Assembly: GCA_900088475.1 (NCBI GenBank)
Contig: FLMG01001891.1
Location: forward strand, 1 to 28,200
From: Hyphochytrium catenoides
Taxonomy: Eukaryota > Sar > Hyphochytriomycetes > Hyphochytriales > Hyphochytriaceae
DNA: 28,200 nt
Direction of reading: 5' to 3'
Both the position numbers and the translations under genes were made by a program. This document shows positions 1-9,919 of this stretch, one piece after another. The notes under the pieces were generated by a model. That model saw only the letters and a list, made by a program, of their open reading frames with translations. It had not been told where the DNA came from and did not search any database. Positions within the stretch are counted from its first letter, which is position 1, and the number at the start of each line of letters is the position of its first letter.

Positions 1-600
1 GATCACCGTGAGAAAGAAGAACCCCACGACAAAGGCCAAAGCCTTGGCGTACTGCCGCGTGGCGCTGAAGTGATAGCCATAGAGGATGATAGGTGGGAGA
101 GACTGGAAGATGTAGAAGTAGAGATCAAACTGCCGAAGAAGAAGACGGAAAATGCCTACGTTGATCTCTGGAATGACAGAGTTGACGTAGATCAGAATAA
201 AAGTCGCTGCTAGGTAGCCCATGATGCGACCTGTCACGTCTCCTGGAGCGCTTCTATCCTCGACCAGGAAGTAGAAGCAAGTGAAGCCAAGAACTTGAGT
301 CAGCGTGGCCCAAAAGAAAAGGTAGCATTTTGAGCGTCGGACGCGGTAGTAGATCCGTTTGAAGAACGGGGGGAACAGCACTGCAGCCAGCATATCGTGA
401 GAGCTCATCATCTCCTGCGCATAATAGTTAGGCGCAGGACGTACCACCCAATACCGCTGCTGATAGGAGATGGCAGAAAAGAAGGAGGATGTTCGAGGGC
501 GCCGAGCGCTAGTGGTCGTAGAGCGAGGTGAGGAGGGCGTCTCTGGTGAAGAAGAATGTTGTTCACTGACAAGTGCAGTGGCCTTCGCAAGCTTGGTCAT
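1..600 (-). CDS. Multi-pass membrane protein, N-terminal part only (tandem paralogue A)
   Basis: An open frame begins at the ATG at 600 and runs left without a stop through position 1, so 200 N-terminal residues are visible and the rest lies outside the window. Residues 1-55 are Ser/Thr/Pro-rich and look disordered. A short conserved block follows (RYWVVRPAPNYY), then a basic stretch (YYRVRRSK) and hydrophobic segments at about 100-116, 130-147, 158-180 and 188-200. I do not recognise the family. The protein is clearly related to the gene at 3137-6294: WVV-x-P, the YLxxW region, a Pro-Glu after the second hydrophobic segment, and QSLP followed by YHF occur in the same order and spacing. Identity is roughly 30% by eye. 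Both genes lie on the same strand, which indicates a tandem duplication. Function is unknown; a membrane location is inferred from hydrophobicity. Confidence 0.8.
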   Translation of the reverse strand, partial: MTKLAKATALVSEQHSSSPETPSSPRSTTTSARRPRTSSFFSAISYQQRYWVVRPAPNYYAQEMMSSHDMLAAVLFPPFFKRIYYRVRRSKCYLFFWATLTQVLGFTCFYFLVEDRSAPGDVTGRIMGYLAATFILIYVNSVIPEINVGIFRLLLRQFDLYFYIFQSLPPIILYGYHFSATRQYAKALAFVVGFFFLTVI

Positions 601-830
601 TGTGCGAAAGCGGATGTAGGCTTTCGCTTTGGAGTTTCTCGATCTTCAGGATATCATGTATGGATGAGCAGAGAGGAGTCTTTGCTCTTCTCCCTGAGCT
701 CTTACATGCTGCTCAACGCCGCTCTCTCTGTCTTTCACGCCTCCCTCCTCCCAAGGCCACTCTTTTTCCCTCGACAACCACTGCGGCTGAAAGGTGTGGA
801 GAGCTCATCGTAAGAGTATAACCCTCGCCA

Positions 831-844
831 TAACCCTAACCCTA
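831..844. repeat. Short telomere-like motif (two TAACCC units)
   Basis: The plus strand reads TAACCCTAACCCTA here, preceded at 819-830 by a degenerate copy. It lies about 230 bp upstream of the ATG of the minus-strand gene at 600. Two units are too few for a telomere. It could be a remnant interstitial telomeric sequence or a telobox-like promoter element. Confidence 0.6.
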
Positions 845-1173
845 TACTGCTCCTTCAGGCCCTGAACTCTTTAGCATGGCCGAGCATTGTCTGATCCAGG
901 GCGGAAGCGCATGAAGATGGCAAAGTATCGGGGCTGCAGATCTCAGTAGGACAGTAAACGGAGACGATGCGACTCATCACCAGGGTAGCATGCCGTGGAG
1001 CGATGAATCCAAGCGGCGGCTGGCGCAGCAGAAAGGATAAGGATCGGAGTAAACCCTCAAGAGTGGGCTGGGCTCGTTTACGGATCGTACTGCGCGGCGG
1101 GCGGCGAGCTAAGAGCTCCCAGCAGAGCAACGGGAAAGAGGGACAGATGATCTGGTGGCAGAGAACACCATCA

Positions 1174-1246
1174 GGAGAGAGAGAAAGAAGAGGAAGAGAG
1201 AGAAAGAAGAGGAAGAGAGAGACAGAGAGGGAAAGAGAGAGAGAGT
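1174..1246. repeat. GA-rich purine tract with a short tandem duplication
   Basis: This stretch is almost pure purine on the plus strand, with GAGA runs and a roughly 19-bp unit (AGAAAGAAGAGGAAGAG type) repeated in tandem near 1190-1220. It is low complexity, and the CT-rich complement gives long stop-free frames that should not be taken for genes. Confidence 0.8.
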
Positions 1247-1710
1247 GGGTGCAGTTTGTACCAGGGTGGGATGAAGGGAGGATGCACCAAGGGATTGGCA
1301 AGTAGGAGAAGGAGGATGAAAACTCCACGAATGGCGTCACGCCGCCATATGAACAAGGAGAGACGGTGACAATGATCCTGGGCCTACAGCCTTGCTGCAG
1401 ACCTCCATTGATCAACTGGTAGACCAGAGCGAAACGGACGGATACGTGACAGAGCCCAAAGAACTGCGACAACGAAAACTTAGAAGATGGGAGAGGAAGA
1501 GAAGAGAGGTCTCTGAGCAAGAGAGTACATGAAAGCGAGGGAGAAAGAGAGGAGAAAGAGGTAGTTCCTACCCTGAGAGAGAGAGAATGAGAGTGATAGG
1601 CCAAAGAAGACCGGAGACATTAATGAGACCGCGTGCGTGTGCCAAGGACCGCCTAGGTCAAGAAACACACAGCGCTCACTAGCTAGGAAGCCTCATTAGT
1701 AAAAGGTACA

Positions 1711-1721
1711 GCGAGAGAGAG

Positions 1722-1762
<41 letters not shown>

Positions 1763-1800
1763 AAAGAGAGAAGAGAGAGGAGAGAGAGAGGAGAGAGACA
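1711..1800. repeat. (AG)n microsatellite in a purine-only block
   Basis: A perfect (AG)n run spans about 1727-1759. It is flanked on both sides by imperfect GA-rich sequence (GGAGAAAG, GAAAAGAG, GGAGAGAG), making a block of about 90 bp with almost no pyrimidines on the plus strand. Further GA-rich patches occur from about 1490 to 1600. Confidence 0.85.
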
Positions 1801-1936
1801 GGGAGGGGCTCTCAAAAGGAGGGAGGTGTGCGACCGTTTTCTTTCCTTGGCTAACTAGCCGCTAACGCATTCCTTCGAACCTTTCATCATCAACGGGAAA
1901 ACAACAACAACTACACATCATGCTGACCCACAAGCC

Positions 1937-2512
1937 AGAAGCAGGAGCAGAAGCAGCAGCAGCAGCAGGAGGAGGGGCAGCAGCAGGAGCAGAAGCAGCA
2001 GCAGCAGAAGCAGCAGAAGCAGCAGCAGGAGGAGGGGCAGCAACCGGAGCAGAAGCAGCAGCAGCAGCAGGAGGAGGGGCAACAGCAGGAGCAGAAGCAG
2101 CAGCAGCAGCAGGAGGAGGGGCAGCAGCAGGAGCAGCAGCAGCAGGAGGAGGGGCAGCAGCAGGAGCAGCGGCAGCAGGAGGAGCAGCGTGCAGCAGGAG
2201 GAGGGGCAGCAGCAGGAGCAGCGGCAGCAGGAGGAGCAGCGTGCAGCAGGAGGAGGGGGGGCAGCAGGAGCAGCGGCAGCAGCAGGAGGAGGGGCAGCAG
2301 GAGCAGGAGGAGGGGCAGCTGCAGCAGGAGCAGGAGCAGCAGCAGGAGCAGCGGCAGCAGGAGCAGCGGCAGCAGGAGCAGCGGCAGCAGGAGGAGGAGG
2401 AGGGGCAGCAGCAGCAGGAGAAAGAGGGGCAGCAGCAGCAGGAGGAAGAAGAGAAGCAGCAGCAGCAGCAGGAAGAGGAGCAGGAGCAGGAGCAGGGGAG
2501 CAGGAGCAGGAG
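1937..2512. repeat. GCA/GGA-rich minisatellite
   Basis: About 575 bp are built from CAGCAG, CAGGAG and GAGGAGGGG blocks. Higher-order units can be seen: a unit of about 42 bp (starting GAAGCAGCAGCAG) recurs between about 1950 and 2115, and a unit of about 52 bp containing CAGCGTGCAGCAGG occurs twice around 2170-2270. The strand is almost free of T, so stops are rare in every frame. Long frames exist on both strands, reading as Ala/Gly, Gln/Glu or Leu/Pro runs. One plus-strand frame starts at an ATG at 1920 and ends at 2519, but runs of G of different lengths shift the repeat between frames along the array, which argues against selection on one protein. I therefore call it a repeat rather than a gene. 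Confidence 0.85.
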
Positions 2513-2519
2513 GCTTTAA

Positions 2520-3136
2520 GTCGCGCCAAGAAGGGACGCAGACGGCGAGGCGCAGGCGAGGAGGGACAAGCCCAAAGTGCGCCAAGTAGTGGCGCTGCTG
2601 CCGCTGCGTTAGAACATTAGTGCTACAGCGAGACGACATGACCTCCTCTGAGAGGATGAAGGAGCCCAATTAGCCGCGCGTCTTGCTATCATGGCGATGA
2701 TGGCGAGGACCCAAGAGACCGCTCAGGAAGAACATGCGATAAACCTTAATAGGAGAGAGAAGGGCTGCCGAGATTGCTGCACATGCCTTCAAATCACCTA
2801 TAAGTTGGCGTCCGATAGCCTTGACTCATCTAGTTCCTCCCGCTAAAGTAGTCTCTCATCGAACTCCCATTTTTTTGTCGATTTGGTTAGTGAATTAACA
2901 GAGGCTCTTACTTTTCTTCTCCTCCTCTAGCTAACGTTTCTCCGGTCTCCATCTCTCATAGAGTTTCGGATTATAGGCTGGTGGTTCTTCTACCACGAAA
3001 GGAGGAGAAGCAGCGAGCACGCCGATGTGCTGCTCTTGGTCCTAGCTGCCTGTCTGCGTGTCCTAGTAGTCTGTTGCTCTCTCTATTGTGCGGCGTATAG
3101 AGGATAGATTGGCAGCTTATTCGCCTAGTACGTCTT
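2520..3136. other. Intergenic sequence, no gene seen
   Basis: I find no convincing exon or RNA gene. The interval lies downstream of the stop at 3137-3139 of the minus-strand gene and probably holds its 3' untranslated region. Confidence 0.5.
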
Positions 3137-6100
3137 TCAGCTCTCTCCAAGACGACGAGTCGTAGCCGAAGGCGGGCGTGCTGAACACAATGGTGAAGGG
3201 TCGACGTACTCTACCTTATACTCGATGCGAGATAGGCCCATAACTAGGAGCTCCGGCTGCCGCGCAATGGATAGGAGGCTCCTTAGAGAATACATAATAA
3301 TAGTCATAAGACTATCGAGAGCCAGGCTTAGCGGAGATCGGCTGATGATGGAAAGAGCGCCTGTCATGACAGTCATTCCTTCTGTAGGCAGAAACACGAG
3401 GTACACTCCCAGCATCACTTCTGCTAGCAGAAGGGAAGATAGTATTGGGACCAGACAGTGACGCCGCGTCTGTGGGGCCATGACCAGTGCGTCTTGACAG
3501 ACCAGCACCACTATAACGGTGATGACAAGGGAGACGGGCACTAGTGACCTGCATCAAACATTGAGAATGTATAGGAGTAAGAAGACCATCCTCTTCTTAG
3601 AAACTGAAGACAGCGAGGATTTCTCCGATTGCCAGGTGCTCAACGGTTCTAGTGATCGGAAAGCGAGAGCAGACGGCAGGAACAGAGACAGAGAAAGGAA
3701 GGGAAAGCAATACATCAAACAGAAGATCGTTGTGATCAGCTAAGAGTGTGAAGATTGCGAAGAGGAGAGAGCGAAGAACCTAGGATGGAGGAGGACGAGG
3801 GGATGGTGCCAGCCAGACGATTCAAGCAGGTAGTAGATCTCATAGCAAGCTTGTAATCAGCATCTTACCTGGTGTCCCAGTGGAGCAGCAGACAACAAAA
3901 GAGAATAAGCTCCACGAGGTTGAGAAGGAGCATCCACAGGTCAGAGGAGCGCAGGATCTTTGCCAAAAGGGTAGGATGGCAACGGAGAACTAGCAGACCG
4001 TTCAGAAAGGAGTTAAAGAAGAACGGAAGCAGCAGCCAATAGGTCGACGAATGGCTGTCCTCTTCTTGGTTTCCTTGACCACTTCCATCCTCACTTCTGC
4101 CTCCTGCCGACATTAGCAACAGCAGCTGAGCCAAAAGACTTAACAGAGACAAGATGTAGAGAAAAGGCTCTCTCCCTATCACAAAGACATCCCAGACAAC
4201 GTTTCTTCCTTTCTTAGACTCCTTCATTCCTCCTTCTGCTCTTTTAGACTGTCCTCTGACGAAGCGCGGTCCTAGTGCAGCGAGAGAAGGAGTGATGGTC
4301 ATCTTCCGTAGAATTCTCAAGCTTGCCAGATTCCTCTTCTGCAGCTTGGTGATGAGAGAGAAAAAGAGGTCTTTATGTGTATCAATGTGAAGAGGCTTTT
4401 GCAGAGGCCTCAAGCGATAGATCCGCGCTCCTCTATTTTTCCTGAGAAGGAGAGAAAGGGCGAGAGTTAGCTCGCCACTAATCTGCTGCTGACTGGGATA
4501 TTGTGTCTGTCATAAGCTAACCTTATTTCTCTCCTCTATCTAGTAGATTACTCCTTACTATAAGTCACCATTCCCACTCAGAATGTTCTTGCCCTCAATC
4601 AGTCTTCATCAGTTCACCATCGCTTCTCTACCTTTATCGCCAGCCTTGTCGTCGCCCGCCTTACCGTGTCACTTTAACACTTCCAGCAGCTTTGTCACCA
4701 TCTGCCTGGTCATGAGGACCCCACTTATGAGCCATCTGCTGCCCAACCTGCTGCCCAACGGAGACCGCAGGAACTACTGAAGATGATGGAGGGAAAGGTG
4801 CAACGCCAGCTAAACCCTTTTCGTTTGACTGCTGATCTTGATGCTGAACTTTGTAGCAGCACTGGTTCATGCCCTCTCTCTCTAATCTCTGCTTATCTTG
4901 AGTGGTGGAGGTCCGAGGACCGTAGCATATCTGGAAGAGAGAGCCGTCTTGTACGGGGCTTTTCACTGCTTCACCGATGGTTCCATCACTCTTCTCTTTC
5001 CTAGCAAGTGGTTCTGCTAGAGTCGCTTGATCTAACTCCTTTGGAGTCTCATAAGGATGCTGTCCTCTGTTTGCAGCCTCTCCCTCCTGAAACTCTGTTC
5101 TGCTCTCAGGAACCTCCTCTTTGTCGTGAAAGGAGTTGCCTTCTCTCTCTATCGACAAAGGACATTTGATATTTACAAAGTCTGCCGCTCCTCTAGCGGC
5201 GGGCCTAGTGAGCTTCTTAAAGTATCTGTGAAGCTGCTGGCAGTTGAGAAGAACAACGGTGACGACGGAATCTGCTGCGAGTAGCCAGGGTCGAATGGGA
5301 ACCTTGAAAACGGTGATTGCCATCCGCTCCATTCCGGGGAATGGATCGACGTAGAGGATGTATGCCACTCTGAGGAATCGGTTTAGTCACAAGGGGGAGT
5401 AAGAATGTGAGATTATAATTGAGTTCGAGGAAAGACGGGAAATGAGAAGAAGAGGCAGTCGTGCAAGCAAACGATTAGCGGAACGAGCCGGAGATGCCGC
5501 CGTATCACTGACCTGGAGAGTATCACGATCACTATGGAAATACCTAGCAGGGCGAAACGGATAACGCTCCTCGAGAGGCCAGCTTGTGGCATTGAGTCCA
5601 AGATGATAGGGATAGTAACGCTCACGGCAATTCCGGAGAAAGCAAGAAAGGCCTTGGCCCCATCTCCCTGGCTGGTGAAGTGGTAGACGAAGAGAGAAAG
5701 AGCTGGAAGGCTCTGTAAGACAAAAAAGAAGACTTCCCACTGACAAAAAAGCAATCCAAGGAGCTCCCAATGGAATTCGGGGAGCAGTGAACAGAAGTAG
5801 ATCAAGAGAGATAGAGCAGCGCCATATCCCAAAAGAGACGAGGAAAAGTACTTCCCCTGCTCTTCTTGTCCCCTCTTCTCCAGAAGCAGAGCAAAGCCTA
5901 CTGCCCCCACAGTCATGCTTCCTCCTACCCAGATTATGAGGTAAGCAGGGCTCCGCCGGAGCGAGAAGTAGAACTTCTGAAGCGATTTTGGGATCACTTT
6001 GCTCCCTACTGTGCCCTTGGCGTCTACGGACGGCTGTAGATAGTTTGCCAAGGGCTTCACTACCCAGAAGCGGTCATTGTTGTTGGCGGGATGGATTGGA

Positions 6101-6294
6101 GAGGAAGAGACCGGTTGGGAAGAGGATGCAGGCAAGAAAGAGGGTCGTGGAGTCGGGTTGAGGGAGGCAGTAGTAAGCGAACAAGGAGGTAAAGTTGCGC
6201 AAGGCTTGTTGTCTTCCTTCGAATGCACACCAGGACCTGGAGCTGGAGGAGTGGCGCGCGGGGAGAAAGAGGGTCGGACTAGTATGTCTGACAT
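3137..6294 (-). CDS. Multi-pass membrane protein (tandem paralogue B), four exons
   Basis: Model: complement of exons 3137-3548, 3869-4441, 4665-5369 and 5513-6294. All three introns (143, 223 and 320 bp) are GT-AG and phase 2, and the joined frame is exactly 824 codons (823 residues plus TGA). Residues 1-70 are Ser/Pro/Thr-rich. A conserved block FWVVKPLANY follows, then hydrophobic segments near 117-136, 153-172, 178-205, 215-233, 245-262 and 285-305. A hydrophilic, Glu/Lys/Gln-rich stretch of about 250 residues comes next, and then a second hydrophobic group from about 580 to 790 with at least five more segments. The first half matches the gene at 1-600 in order and spacing (WVV-x-P, RRS-xx-YL, PE, QSLP, YHF). 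I do not recognise the family; transporter, channel or receptor are all possible. The start at 6294 is the first ATG of the open frame. The long hydrophilic insert probably faces one side of the membrane. Confidence 0.75.
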
Positions 6295-8178
6295 AGTGTC
6301 CCGTGATGTGCTTGGTTCTGTCTTCTCTAGCTCTCGATAATCTATCTGCCACGCTACGTCTCGCAGCTCAGCAGAGACCGCAATGTTAGTTGCTTATCTA
6401 GCCATCGCATGAAGAGCGAACAAGAAGGATTCATTTCCAGCTACATCGCTGGGGATAGGGGTCATGATAGCCAAAAGAGGAGGTCAACATCACAGCGAGA
6501 TGAGAAGTACCGACTGAGGCGAAGAGGAACAGAGAGTGCAGTATAATCGTCTCGTTTGCATCTGGCAAGATGATGGCGACTGTAACCAATGTTGAACGTT
6601 AGTAGTGGTGGACGCCCATCCTCCTCAAGGATGGAGGATCAACAGCGAAACGAGAAGGATGAAAAGACTATTTAAGGCTTTCAAAAGAGCTCTAGTTCCT
6701 CCTGCTGGCTCTCCGTCACAGACAAGGACGGTCAATTGCCCCTTTAAACCAGGAGGCACCACTGCCTAACACTGGGCCTACAACCACCTAATAAGCCTGT
6801 CGCATGGTCAATAATCAAAGGACATGGAAGGGGGAAAAACGGGGCAATGAAAAAGAAGCAAAGAAGAGAGGTGAGGTCATGAGAAGGAGATGGGCTATGG
6901 CCAAGGAAGATGCTTGATGTTAGGCGCTCGCCAAACTACTTCTTTTGATAGGGGACCAACTGCAACTTCCCACCACCTTGGCATCTGCCCTACACTTTCT
7001 CAAGGCTGCTGCCTGCTGGCCCATCTATCCATCCCACTGCCCTCAGGTTCCACGCCAGAGGCACTAATCAAATGGTCAGACAGTGAGAGAGGGCGACTGA
7101 TGACCATCATCATGATGGGGTTTTGGAAGAAGAAGGAAAGAGCTGGAGAAGAAGAAAAGGTGAGGGGAGGGAGCGTCAAGTCCAGATGGTGCAGAGACAA
7201 TCATGCCCGTGGCCACCTGATGACCCTTCATCTGCTCTTGAAAGCTCTGACTTCGGGCTACAACGGCTTCTTGGAAAGGCATGCTGTCAGGATAATTTGC
7301 GCACCTGAGAGAAAGACCATATTTGACACTTTATAGTCTATCACTCATCTTGCGTCGAGTGGTCGCCATTGAGCTCAGTTTGACCATTAGGGCATGTGAA
7401 TTATACACCAGTGGAGATAAAAGGCGTCATTTGACATCCTTGTAACCGACGCTTAGGCCTCTGCAGTCGCTCTTGTCCAAAGAGTCGGCTGCTTTGGCTC
7501 AGTCATTAGAAGGGAGGAGTCATAGTCCTTTCTCTAGGGTTGTCCTGAGACTTACTGCTGGCTCTTGGTCGAATGAGACACCTGCTGTGGGCTTGAGGTG
7601 GGGCCCAGTAACTTACCACCTTCTCTGGCTATTCCCCAGCCTCGTTCCATAATTACCTCAATAATAGAGGTCTGTATGGGTTGGTCCAGTGGTCTTGTTT
7701 ACTTTCATTGCTGGCTGCGGCTGGTACAACGTGCGGGTCATCATCACTCCGCGGACGAGAAAAGAAGGAGAAATGCGTATTATGACTTAGATTGCCGTCT
7801 GTCATGCATTGGCATTGCAAAACCAATCATTACTAGACGGTCGATGTAAGGACGGCAGGAAAGGAGAGACCTTGATGATGAGCATTAGCAGCTGTAAACA
7901 TCCTACCTCATTATTGGTGGCAGCTTGTAAGCAGAGCAGTAGGGCGATCCTGCTGCAGCAGCAGCCAAGTTGTAAGCCAGTTCGGCCCTTGGGATAATAG
8001 ATGGAAACTATTCACAGTCAGCATTAAGGGTTAGGATCAATCTTAGTATGTAGGTGAGATACGGAGAATAGGATAACAGACTTGGGGGCTCTTGCAATCG
8101 TGGCGTAGGAAGTCGCCAGCATAATCCCAGCAGCTGACAAGGAGAAGGAGGAGGAAGTTAGACTATTTATAAAAGCGC
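6295..8178. other. Intergenic stretch with unresolved candidate exons
   Basis: No complete gene can be assembled. Minus-strand pieces that look exon-like are 7217-7304 (preceded by a TTTCTCTCAG acceptor and readable without a stop) and a frame near 7900-8010 that ends at a GAG|GTAGGA donor and contains GSPYCSAYKLPP. A third stop-free minus frame lies near 7560-7705. I could not join them with consistent phases. Plus-strand frames in the same place (for example 6890-7336) have no family resemblance. The right end should also hold the 3' end of the minus-strand gene that stops at 8179, and the left end the promoter of the gene starting at 6294. Confidence 0.35.
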
Positions 8179-8985
8179 TTATTCTGCAACACGGGCATTG
8201 TCGCCGTAGCCTAGGCACCAGCTCTTCGTCTCAGAATGATCTCGTTGTTGTTGACAAGAATCCAAAAGACAGAGGTATATGGAGAATGACGTTAGGGCTG
8301 TAGGGGTGCCGCAGAGAAGAATTGGTAACAGATAACAGTATGGCTTTTATGCCGAGCGGCCACGACAAGACTAACGGCTAAGACGAAGAAGAAGAAGACG
8401 GTGGCGGAAGATGGAAGATGGAGAGAGCCGATGACTGAAGAAACAAATAGAGCAGAATGAAGAAGACGCAAAGAGCAAAAGAGGCAAACTTGAGCCACGA
8501 TGCAGAAGAGAGAGAACAGCCTTTCTTCATCGTAAGGCTAATAAAAGAAGAAGAAGACGGGAAGACCTGCTAGGAACTCATTGTTGCGAAAGCAAACAGC
8601 AGAAAGAAGTATCAAAACATTGGGGGATTGGGGGCATCTTCTTCTTCCAGCCACAACAAAGATCTTCCCTTTGCTGAGGAACGGCTGAGGAGAGGCTCGG
8701 CCTTGACTTCCTCGACAACATTCCTGCAAAAAAGCAGGCAGCACTGCAGCGCAGAACTATTAGCGAAGGAGGATAAAGGCTTTAATACATCCGAACGAAC
8801 GCCAGCGGGGGCGACAAGGACAGAGGACTATGGTATGATGAAGGCACGAAGAGTTTTTGTTGTAGATCATTATGCAACGAGGAGGAAGGAGCAACGAAGA
8901 GGAAAGAGCGATCGAATGAACAATCGAGCAAGTAAAGTGTTTGGTATTGGTGCAGCACCCCACACCAACATCGTGGGGGAACCAT
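8179..8985 (-). CDS. Small membrane protein, probable multi-exon gene (tentative model)
   Basis: Working model: complement of exons 8179-8297, 8372-8520, 8619-8723 and 8789-8985. It gives 190 codons including TAA, with introns of 65-98 bp whose phases agree. The best part is the 3' half: an open stretch of about 55 codons with two strong hydrophobic segments (LFSLFCIVAQVCLFC and ATVFFFFVLAV), followed by a short hydrophilic end (QQQRDHSETKSW, then GYGDNARVAE and stop). The acceptor at 8723 follows a good pyrimidine tract (TGCTTTTTTGCAG). Weak points are the donor at 8618 (GTTTTG), the acceptor at 8521, and the start at 8985, which has a TATA-like TTTATAGTATAG just upstream but could instead be an internal exon spliced to the gene at 9226-9722. 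Together the two would make a four-segment membrane protein. No family recognised. Confidence 0.4.
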
Positions 8986-9225
8986 CGTTTGGGCTTTCTT
9001 CTATACTATAAAGGGAGCCCGTAAGCTAAACTAGAAGGGAGATGCCCCGGTACCCCTTGTCGTGGGGGTCTTCCCCAGATTGGGCTGTTACGAACCGACA
9101 CAACAACGGCAGAAGCCATCATCGACCTTCGGACTAGGATCAGGTAGATCCGCTCCACTTATGAGGCTGGTACCTCGCAAGGCGGTTAATTATCAGATTG
9201 AAAGATATGCTGATGGTGTCAGAAT

Positions 9226-9722
9226 TCAGCCGACAATGGAGGAGAAAGCGGCGAGTGCGGCCAACCACCGAACAACCGACGATCGAGGCGGACAGAAGAG
9301 GAGAGAGCTGCTGCTGCTCACAAGCAGCAGAGAGGCAGCAGCAGAGCCTATCAAACGGCAGAAAGGAGAGCCGACGAAGAAGGGAGAAGCAAGGGTTACA
9401 GCCATGGAAAGAGCAGAGACACCTAAAGGATAGTAGGGAAAGTAAGAGCATCGGTGCAGAATTTGGACTCTGTCGTTAGAGATGGTTGCTTGGTGGAAGG
9501 CGCTGAAATGAGTAAAGCAAGAGGTGAGGAGTGGATAGACTTCTTCAAAGGTAGCGGCTGACCGTACCAGGATAGCAGAAGCAGTGCTATGACTGAGTAC
9601 ACCCATCCCTTCGTCCAGCTTTCCTCCTCTTCAGCATCCCGCCTCGTACTTCTTCTCATCACACATCTCCTAAGAGAACAGTGCAGGAAACCAATCATAC
9701 AGGCATAACAGCCTCCCAACAT
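9226..9722 (-). CDS. Possible small membrane protein, or 5' exons of the gene at 8179-8985
   Basis: Working model: complement of exons 9226-9502 and 9568-9722, with a 65-bp GT-AG intron, 143 residues plus TGA. The N-terminus has a hydrophobic segment (GGCYACMIGFLHC), then a basic and acidic patch (RRSTRRDAEEEESW) and a second hydrophobic stretch. The second exon holds a third (ALSMAVTLASPFF). A good alternative donor (CTT|GTGAGC) ends the second exon at 9322 in phase 0. That would allow splicing to an exon starting near 9000 and would merge this with the downstream minus-strand gene. The whole segment is also open in other frames, so the model is weak. It lies head-to-head with the IP3R-like gene that starts at 9920. 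No family recognised. Confidence 0.3.
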
Positions 9723-9919
9723 TCCGTTTAATAGCAGCCAATTCAAGTCGATGAAAGGCCCGGGAGAGTGCTGAGGACCGATCGACCAGCAAACAAGCTC
9801 TCTCTCTCCCACGCGGCATTACGCCACTTTCGGAAAGGAAGAAGGTGCTGCCCAACAGGGAGAGACACAGACGACTCACCACCAGCTAGCGCGATTCTCA
9901 GCGCTATAGTGGCGGAAAG
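9723..9919. promoter_or_regulatory. Possible bidirectional promoter region
   Basis: Only about 200 bp separate the proposed minus-strand ATG at 9722 from the IP3R ATG at 9920, so if the minus-strand model is right the two genes share this spacer. I see no clear TATA box next to the IP3R start. The call rests on spacing alone. Confidence 0.25.

Noticed and set aside
855-1604. A 249-codon minus-strand open frame
   Set aside because: It crosses CT-rich low-complexity DNA that lacks stops by composition, has no family resemblance, and reads as Ser/Leu runs separated by unremarkable sequence.
1920-2519. A 199-codon plus-strand frame starting at an ATG
   Set aside because: It is almost wholly the GCA/GGA minisatellite, is equally open in other frames and on the other strand, and the repeat changes frame inside it.
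6890-7336. A 148-codon plus-strand open frame
   Set aside because: It has no recognisable domain, and a minus-strand candidate exon with a good acceptor overlaps it; neither could be confirmed.
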